Made by a program: the position numbers and the translations under genes | Shown: piece after piece, positions 7,390-12,244 of the stretch | Layout: each line of letters starts with the position of its first letter | Position numbering within the stretch: the stretch's first letter is position 1 | From: an uncultured Clostridium sp. | Lineage (GTDB): Bacteria > Bacillota > Clostridia > Lachnospirales > Lachnospiraceae | Reading direction: 5' to 3' | DNA length: 12,244 bases | Assembly (NCBI GenBank): GCA_958349075.1 | Contig: CATWBR010000092.1 | Location: 1-12,244, forward strand | Notes under the pieces: model-generated | What the model saw: only the letters and a program-made list of their open reading frames with translations | Databases searched by the model: none | What the model was told of the DNA's origin: nothing

Positions 7390-7413
7390 TAGAGAGAAAC
7401 CGGTTACTTAAAA
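7390..7413 (+). promoter_or_regulatory. LacI-family operator O2
   Basis: Centred on CCGG between 7401 and 7402. The 16-base core AGAGAAACCGGTTACT (7393-7408) is identical to the reverse complement of the core at 2664-2679. The outer arms are less symmetric than in O1. It lies immediately downstream of the -10 box, so bound repressor should block initiation or early elongation of the transporter operon. Confidence 0.78.
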
Positions 7414-7452
7414 TTACAGAAATGTACAGTGCGTAGAAAAGGGGGAGCCTGT

Positions 7453-8382
7453 ATGCAGGCAAATGTAGAAAAGAAAACAGGAAATAAGAACAAAACGCTG
7501 CAGAGAATGTGGAAAGACAGGGTACTTTACCTGATGCTGGCGCCCACGATAATCTACTTCCTGATCTTCAGGGTATGGCCCATTATTAACATGAGGCTGG
7601 CCTTCTGCAATTACAAGGCCAAAGGACCGTGGGAATTTGCAGGGCTTAAATATTTTAACATGATATTCAAATCATCCACATTTATGGAGATGTTGAGAAA
7701 CACGATGATTATCTGCGTTATGAAGTTCATATTGCTGTTCCCGCTTTTTGTTATTTTCGCATTGCTCCTGAATGAGATACGGTGCGGAAAGTTCCGGAAG
7801 TATGTCCAGGTTATTTCCTACATGCCGCATTTCCTTTCATGGGTAGTTATTGCAGGTATCTGGATTTCCATGCTGTCTGTTTCCGGCGGCGCCGTAAACC
7901 AGATTATGGGCTGGTTCGGAATCGACCCGGTGGACTTTATGACAAACAAGGGAGCAATCCGGTGGGTTCTGTTCTTCTCGGAGGGATGGCGAAGCCTTGG
8001 ATGGGATTCCATCGTGTATTTCACGGCAATCCTGGCTATCAGCCCCGACCTTTATGAGGCGGCCACCGTGGACGGTGCGAAGAGGACTGACATCATCCGT
8101 TACATTATCCTGCCGGCACTTATTACGCCGATGACGACAATGTTTATCCTGAATCTGGGCTTCTTCATGACGGCCGGATTCGACCAGGTATTCAACTTTA
8201 CAAACCAGTCCGTCAACAGTGTGATCGATATTCTCGATACCTATATTTACCGTATCGGACTTGAAAGCGGCCAGTATTCCCTGGCGACGGCGGTAGCATT
8301 GCTCAAGGGTGTGGTCGGAGTTTTCCTGGTTCTTTTTACCCATCTTTTTTCTAAAAAGATGACTGGGAAGGGAGTGTGGTAA
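7453..8382 (+). CDS. CUT1 sugar ABC transporter permease, LplB-like
   Basis: Inner-membrane permease of 309 residues with about six hydrophobic segments, the first near 25-45 ('LYLMLAPTIIYFLIF'). The ATPase-contact EAA loop is complete: 'EAATVDGAKRTDIIRYIILP' (202-221). The sequence style ('LAPTIIYFLIFRVWPI', 'YMPHFLSWVVIAGIW') resembles LplB-type polysaccharide or oligosaccharide permeases more than ribose (RbsC-type, CUT2) permeases. I choose the ATG at 7453 because AAAGGGGGAG (7437-7446) stands 6 bases upstream; a GTG at 7429 would precede that ribosome-binding site. It is the first gene of an operon with a second permease, a binding protein and an ARH enzyme. No ATPase gene is present, as is common for CUT1 systems served by a shared MsmX-type ATPase. 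Confidence 0.93.
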   Translation: MQANVEKKTGNKNKTLQRMWKDRVLYLMLAPTIIYFLIFRVWPIINMRLAFCNYKAKGPWEFAGLKYFNMIFKSSTFMEMLRNTMIICVMKFILLFPLFVIFALLLNEIRCGKFRKYVQVISYMPHFLSWVVIAGIWISMLSVSGGAVNQIMGWFGIDPVDFMTNKGAIRWVLFFSEGWRSLGWDSIVYFTAILAISPDLYEAATVDGAKRTDIIRYIILPALITPMTTMFILNLGFFMTAGFDQVFNFTNQSVNSVIDILDTYIYRIGLESGQYSLATAVALLKGVVGVFLVLFTHLFSKKMTGKGVW

Positions 8383-8384
8383 GA

Positions 8385-9269
8385 ATGAAAAAGAAAAAAT
8401 TCAGCATTTCGCAGCTTCTTCTTACGATTCTCATGCTGTTCCTTACGCTGACCATGATTGTACCTCTTTTACATATTTTGGCACGCTCGCTTTCCGACCC
8501 GCTTCAGTCGGCCGGAATGAGCAGCCTGGAAGTATTACCGAGAGGTTTTTCACTGATTAACTACCAGGTGCTGTTCAGCAACAAGACATTGGTACCGTCG
8601 ATTTTCAACTCGATCTTCATTACGGTAGTCGGAACATTTCTAAACATCGTACTGACGGCCCTGGCGGCCTATGTGCTGACACGCCCCGGTTTGGTGGGAA
8701 AAAGGGTGCTGATGGTTTTCTTTATCATCATGATGCTCTTTGACCCGGGAATTGTTCCCGAGTACATGACGGTGAAGAAGATAGGCCTGATGGGCAGCCA
8801 GTGGTCCGTAATTCTCTGTATGGCGGTTAACGTATATTACCTCGTTATCATGATGCGGTATTTTGAAGATGTACCGGTGTCCCTCTGTGAGGCGGCGAAA
8901 ATCGACGGGGCAGGGCATCTGAGGATTCTGCTTTCCGTAGTTCTGCCTCTGGCAAAACCGGGAATTGCAACATTGACCATGTTCTACGGCGTGACAAGAT
9001 GGAATGAGTATTTCCGTTCGGGAATTTACATTTCCTCTATTAAGAAAGTGCCGCTGCAGGTAATTCTGCGTAAATTTATCGTGGACAGCGATGTTACCAC
9101 GATCATCGGCACACAGAACCTGCTGAATTACAACGACCTGGCAAAAATTGATTATACGGCGCTTCAGTACGCGACAATTGTGATTGCCGTTGTGCCGATT
9201 CTTTTGATTTATCCGCTGGTACTCAAGTACTATACAAAGGGAATCATGTCGGGCGGCGTTAAGGAGTAA
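8385..9269 (+). CDS. CUT1 sugar ABC transporter permease, YtcP-like
   Basis: Second permease subunit, 294 residues, forming the heterodimeric channel with the preceding one. Its first membrane segment is about residues 10-33, and the EAA loop 'EAAKIDGAGHLRILLSVVLP' spans 169-188. The N-terminal 'MIVPLLHILARSLSDP' and 'PRGFSLINYQVLFSN' are typical of YtcP-like partners of LplB-like permeases. The ATG at 8385 begins 2 bases after the upstream stop, with AAGGGAG (8368-8374) as ribosome-binding site, so the two permeases are tightly coupled. A GTG at 8376 in the same frame is too close to that site. The terminal 'KYYTKGIMSGGVKE' is normal for the family, so the gene is complete. Confidence 0.93.
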   Translation: MKKKKFSISQLLLTILMLFLTLTMIVPLLHILARSLSDPLQSAGMSSLEVLPRGFSLINYQVLFSNKTLVPSIFNSIFITVVGTFLNIVLTALAAYVLTRPGLVGKRVLMVFFIIMMLFDPGIVPEYMTVKKIGLMGSQWSVILCMAVNVYYLVIMMRYFEDVPVSLCEAAKIDGAGHLRILLSVVLPLAKPGIATLTMFYGVTRWNEYFRSGIYISSIKKVPLQVILRKFIVDSDVTTIIGTQNLLNYNDLAKIDYTALQYATIVIAVVPILLIYPLVLKYYTKGIMSGGVKE

Positions 9270-9365
9270 AGACGAAGGACGGCTCCGGCTGTAAAGTGCG
9301 ATACTGACAGACCGCGGCATGCAAAAAGGGATGCAAAAAAATTAATCATAAATGGAGGAGAAAAA

Positions 9366-10901
9366 ATGAAAAAAGCATTGGCACTGATTATGGCAGCAGC
9401 GCTTGCAGGAACCAGCCTCGCAGGGTGTGGCGGCAAAGCGGAAGAGAAAACCCCGGATACAAAGCCGGCGGAAAGTGCAGCAGAAAACGGAGGGACCGCG
9501 CAGGCAGAGGGAACATCGGAATGGCCGGCCATCGGCACTGCGGATTCACCTGTGGCAGTAAAAGTAATGATTAAGGACGTCTTTCCGGATGAGGAAGATG
9601 TACAGCTCTTAAGGGACGCCATTAACGAGAAGATGGCGGCTCACGGCCAGTATGTGGATTTACAGTTTTTAGAGCCGCCGGCAGGAAGTTATGCAACGGC
9701 AGTGCCGATTGCCATGATGAATGGTGATGTGGAAGCAGACCTTATTTACTTCCAGGGCGGAGATCTGGCGCTGGCACAGCAGGGGCTGTTTGAGGATCTG
9801 AATCCTTATGTAGAAAAATCTACATTTGTTAAAAGTATCATGACAGACGTGAACAAGACACGTATGGCAAATTATCCGTACCTGATCTGGCTGGCTCCAT
9901 CCAGAATTCAGATTCCGGCGATGAGAAAAGACTGGGCAGAACAGCTTGATTCCTATGAAAAATTAATCGCAGACCCAACCGTAGACAATTACTACAACCT
10001 GTTTAAAGAGATGAAAGACAAAGGACTTGTAGAATATGCATTTACAGCGGACGGCAGCACGGCCCGTCTGGACAGCATTTTCAATCAGGCTTTCGGTGTA
10101 ACCGGAACCATTGTAAAAGAAGATGGAAAGTGGATCTTCAGCAAAGAAAGCCAGGCAGAAAAGAACAAACTGGAATTCTATGCAAAACTTTATAAAGACG
10201 GCCTCCTGGACCCGGCGTATCTGACTGATACATGGGATACGATGGAGCAGAAATTCTACGAAGGAAAAACAGGAGTTATTGCCGGAACACTTTCATCCAC
10301 TCAGATTTATGACAATAAGATGCGCTCCGTAAACGGTGAAGAATCTGAACTGATTATTCTTCCTCCGGCAAAAGGCGTGGCACAGGGATACAGGGCAGAA
10401 GACGTTACAAAAGAAGAGCGCGGTTTCGCAATGAATATTGATTCCGAGAATAAAGATGCGGCATGGGCGGTTCTGGAATTTATGGCAAGCCCTGAAGGAC
10501 GGATTTTAGACAAAGTCGGCATTGAAGGCAAACATTACACAGTCGAAGACAACAAGATCGTATTTACCGACAGATGGCCTGAATGGTGGGCACGTTTCTG
10601 GGATACAACCAATAACTTTGACCCACAGGATCCGTCCCTTGCACAGCCTGTACTTACAACAGTAGGACAGAGTGCATTTGACAATCTGGAGAAATACCTT
10701 GTACAGGATGTCAATATTCTGATTCCGGAAGAGATGACGCCACAGTGGGATGCAATGAGCGGATACTATAATGAGTATTCGGCAGACATTGTCAGGGGCG
10801 TAAAATCCATCGACACATTTAGTGAGATGAAGACAAAGTGGGAAGAAGCAGGCGGAAATGAATTCGAAAGCCTTTTAGTTGAAAAACTGGGCAATCCGTG
10901 A
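9366..10901 (+). CDS. Lipoprotein extracellular solute-binding protein (CUT1 importer)
   Basis: Substrate-binding lipoprotein of 511 residues. The signal peptide ends in lipobox 'LAGC' with lipidated C21, followed by a low-complexity linker rich in Ala, Glu and Gly (about 22-52) that tethers it to the membrane. The mature part has family-1 binding-protein features: 'ADLIYFQGGDLALAQQGLFEDLNPYVEKS' region (124-152), 'FYEGKTGVIAG' (297-307) and 'AAWAVLEFMASPEGR' (365-379). An aromatic stretch 'WPEWWARFW' (404-412) could stack on sugar rings. The size (around 500 residues) matches LplA-like proteins that pair with LplB/YtcP-like permeases and fits a larger ligand than free ribose. GGAGGAG (9354-9360) is an excellent ribosome-binding site. 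A 96-base gap without a clear terminator links it to the permeases. The ligand cannot be read from sequence. Confidence 0.93.
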   Translation: MKKALALIMAAALAGTSLAGCGGKAEEKTPDTKPAESAAENGGTAQAEGTSEWPAIGTADSPVAVKVMIKDVFPDEEDVQLLRDAINEKMAAHGQYVDLQFLEPPAGSYATAVPIAMMNGDVEADLIYFQGGDLALAQQGLFEDLNPYVEKSTFVKSIMTDVNKTRMANYPYLIWLAPSRIQIPAMRKDWAEQLDSYEKLIADPTVDNYYNLFKEMKDKGLVEYAFTADGSTARLDSIFNQAFGVTGTIVKEDGKWIFSKESQAEKNKLEFYAKLYKDGLLDPAYLTDTWDTMEQKFYEGKTGVIAGTLSSTQIYDNKMRSVNGEESELIILPPAKGVAQGYRAEDVTKEERGFAMNIDSENKDAAWAVLEFMASPEGRILDKVGIEGKHYTVEDNKIVFTDRWPEWWARFWDTTNNFDPQDPSLAQPVLTTVGQSAFDNLEKYLVQDVNILIPEEMTPQWDAMSGYYNEYSADIVRGVKSIDTFSEMKTKWEEAGGNEFESLLVEKLGNP

Positions 10902-10903
10902 TA

Positions 10904-10919
10904 GATGGGAAATCCCATC
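10904..10919 (+). other. Small hairpin between binding-protein and ARH genes
   Basis: GATGGG (10904-10909) and CCCATC (10914-10919) form a 6-base stem with an AAAT loop just after the binding-protein stop codon. It is not followed by a T-run, so it is unlikely to be a full terminator. A second short AT-rich palindrome, ACAATA/TATTGT, lies at 10937-10950. They may protect the 3' end of the binding-protein mRNA or reduce read-through, a common way to express binding proteins above their neighbours. Confidence 0.4.
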
Positions 10920-10988
10920 ATTTAAAGCAGGTAACAACAATATTTATTGTAAAAAATAAGCGGCAGAGGTAAAACAGGAGGATGACAA

Positions 10989-11978
10989 ATGCTGACAAGA
11001 GAAGAGTTTAAGAAAAATCCGGAGCTGGTATTCGACAAGGCCTATGGTTCCTTATCGGGACTGGCAATCGGAGATTCTTTCGGAGATGCTTCAAGAAAGC
11101 AGGAAAACCGTGAAAATTATGCCATTACGACCGATTTTAACAGCAAAGCATCATGGAGTACAGATGATACGGAGTTCGCACTGCTGACAGCAAAAACCCT
11201 GATTCGCTGCGGCGGAGAGCTGACATCGGAGGAAGTGGTTAAATCCTGGCTCGAGGATGTGGCAATACAGGATGAATTCAAGCGCGGCGGAGCCAGTGAG
11301 ATTGAGGCGGCCAACAATTTGAGAAGAGGTTTCCGTCCTCCTCTGTCCGGTAAATATAATGCGTTCCATATGAGCGACGGTTCTGCAATGCGTATCGGGC
11401 CGATCGGTATCGTATGCGCCGGCGACCCGGAGAAAGCGGCAGAGATGGCGAGGATTGAGTCGGAAGTGAGCCATTTCCGTGACGGAGTATGGGGAGCGCA
11501 GGCAGTGGCTGCCGCAGTTTCCGTAGCTATGGTGGACGGTACGATGGATGAGATTCTGGATGCTGCCATGAAAGTGATTCCAAAAGAGTCCTGGCTGCAC
11601 TATTCCATGAACCATGCATTTGAATTGGTGGATTCTGCGGACGGACATATTTTCGACGTGTGGATGCAGCTTCACGATGATCTGCGCACCAGCACATGGG
11701 CCACGACGGCAGAAGCTATCCCTTCCGCGTTTGCCTGCCTGAAAGTAGTCAACAAAGACTTCAGGACCGGTGTAGTGGTAGCCGGAAACTTCGGCAGGGA
11801 TGCAGACACCATCGGCGCTGTAGCCGGAACAATCCTGGGTGCCAAGTACGGCGCCAAGGCAATGCCGGCCGCATGGATTGACAAGACAAGATTCCCAACG
11901 GGAACATGCCTGACCTTTACAAAGGGAATTGATATCAGGGACTATGCTGAGAAGCTGTCCGAGATTATTATGAAGTAA
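10989..11978 (+). CDS. ADP-ribosylglycohydrolase-family protein (canonical ARH/DraG fold)
   Basis: Single-domain ARH-family enzyme of 329 residues, a usual length for the family. The family's signatures are intact: 'GSLSGLAIGDSFG' (20-32), metal-binding T58-D59-D60 in 'SWSTDDTE', 'MSDGSAMRIGPIG' (128-140), 'SHFRDGVWGA' (161-170) and the second metal site D271, D273, T274 in 'GRDADTIGAVAGTILGA'. It should therefore be a catalytically competent dinuclear-Mg hydrolase of ribosyl bonds. There is no signal peptide, so it acts in the cytoplasm. AGGAGG at 10976-10981, 7 bases before the ATG, supports this start. It is the last gene of the transporter operon, followed by a strong terminator, so it probably acts on the imported compound. 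It differs strongly from the 704-residue paralogue upstream, which has altered metal motifs and extra regions. Reversal of protein ADP-ribosylation (DraG-like) is an alternative, but no DraT-like ADP-ribosyltransferase is in the window. Confidence 0.9.
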   Translation: MLTREEFKKNPELVFDKAYGSLSGLAIGDSFGDASRKQENRENYAITTDFNSKASWSTDDTEFALLTAKTLIRCGGELTSEEVVKSWLEDVAIQDEFKRGGASEIEAANNLRRGFRPPLSGKYNAFHMSDGSAMRIGPIGIVCAGDPEKAAEMARIESEVSHFRDGVWGAQAVAAAVSVAMVDGTMDEILDAAMKVIPKESWLHYSMNHAFELVDSADGHIFDVWMQLHDDLRTSTWATTAEAIPSAFACLKVVNKDFRTGVVVAGNFGRDADTIGAVAGTILGAKYGAKAMPAAWIDKTRFPTGTCLTFTKGIDIRDYAEKLSEIIMK

Positions 11979-12040
11979 AAATTTGGGATAAAATTTGGGA
12001 AAGTTTCTAAGTAAGCCCGCGTAATTTCCGAATGAGAGTA

Positions 12041-12093
12041 AAGCCCCCGTCCATTGGCAGAGAATGATTTGTGCCGATGGACGGGGGCTTTTT
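12041..12093 (+). terminator. Strong rho-independent terminator closing the transporter operon
   Basis: A 14-base perfect outer stem (AAGCCCCCGTCCAT at 12041-12054 with ATGGACGGGGGCTT at 12077-12090) extends through a T-G wobble and GGCA/TGCC to about 19 pairs around a 12-base loop. TTTTT follows at 12089-12093. It ends transcription after the second ARH gene. Confidence 0.92.
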
Positions 12094-12244
12094 GCCATCC
12101 TGCAGAGGCGTATCACACCCCGGATTCAATGCGGCTCGCCTGCTATGGGAAATATTCACCAATACAGTGTGATATGTTGTACTTTTGCAAAGTATTTGTT
12201 AAAATTCAATTATACTGTTGTTTACTAGTGCTAAAGGATAAAAA
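12094..12244 (+). promoter_or_regulatory. Intergenic end with possible promoter for a gene beyond the window
   Basis: I see no ORF here. A candidate -10 box TATACT lies at 12211-12216, with TTGCAA at 12185-12190 but a long 20-base spacer; AATTAT at 12208-12213 would give 17. AAAGGA at 12233-12238, near the right edge, looks like a ribosome-binding site for a gene starting just outside the window. Confidence 0.3.

Noticed and set aside
7429..7452. GTG start for the first permease
   Set aside because: It lies upstream of the AAAGGGGGAG ribosome-binding site, which serves the ATG at 7453.
8640..9320. 226-codon - strand reading frame opposite the second permease
   Set aside because: It has His/Asn/Arg-rich shadow composition and overlaps a complete, well-supported permease.
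2734..11978. A toxin-antitoxin or anti-phage ADP-ribosylation module
   Set aside because: No ADP-ribosyltransferase, macrodomain, toxin-like or nuclease gene is present, and the neighbours are importer, kinase and sugar regulator, which point to catabolism.
11151..12116. 321-codon - strand reading frame opposite the second ARH gene
   Set aside because: It is rich in Cys, His and Arg, lacks recognisable domains and crosses the strong terminator; it is an artefact of codon bias in the real gene.

Overview
The window looks like chromosomal DNA from a Gram-positive Clostridia, most likely a gut Lachnospiraceae relative. This is inferred from AGGAGG-type ribosome binding sites, moderate GC (near 50% by eye), a lipobox solute-binding protein, a CUT1 sugar importer without its own ATPase, LacI control and U-tract terminators. 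I ran no species assignment. No rRNA, tRNA, CRISPR array, insertion sequence or phage gene is visible.

Left part (1-2610): a membrane sensor histidine kinase with an extracellular Cache-type domain on the + strand, and an OmpR-type response regulator on the - strand. The two converge and almost touch at their 3' ends, with a hairpin in the last codons of the kinase. They are probably partners, but each has its own promoter.

Middle part (2632-7112): a strong promoter (TTGCAA-17-TATAAT) overlapped by a near-perfect palindromic LacI-type operator drives a 704-residue ADP-ribosylglycohydrolase (ARH)-family protein with two C-terminal beta-rich regions, then a ribokinase, then a LacI-family repressor. 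A strong terminator follows.

Right part (7113-12093): a ~340-base regulatory region holds a second promoter (TTGATA-17-TATAAT) with an operator sharing a 16-base core with the first, plus upstream operator-like, cre-like and direct-repeat elements. It is followed by two CUT1 permeases (LplB-like and YtcP-like), a large lipoprotein solute-binding protein, and a second, canonical 329-residue ARH-family protein. A very strong terminator closes the unit. The last ~150 bases are intergenic and may hold the start of the next transcription unit.

Reading of the whole: two transcription units appear to form one LacI-controlled regulon for importing a substrate and breaking it down. The lipoprotein captures it, the two permeases (with an ATPase encoded elsewhere) import it, one or both ARH-family enzymes cleave a ribosyl-type bond, and the ribokinase phosphorylates the freed sugar for the pentose phosphate pathway. 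Two divergent ARH paralogues plus a ribokinase in an oligosaccharide-type importer locus, with no Nudix ADP-ribose pyrophosphatase in view, suggest scavenging of a ribosylated compound rather than reversal of protein ADP-ribosylation. The substrate is unknown and this pathway is inference.
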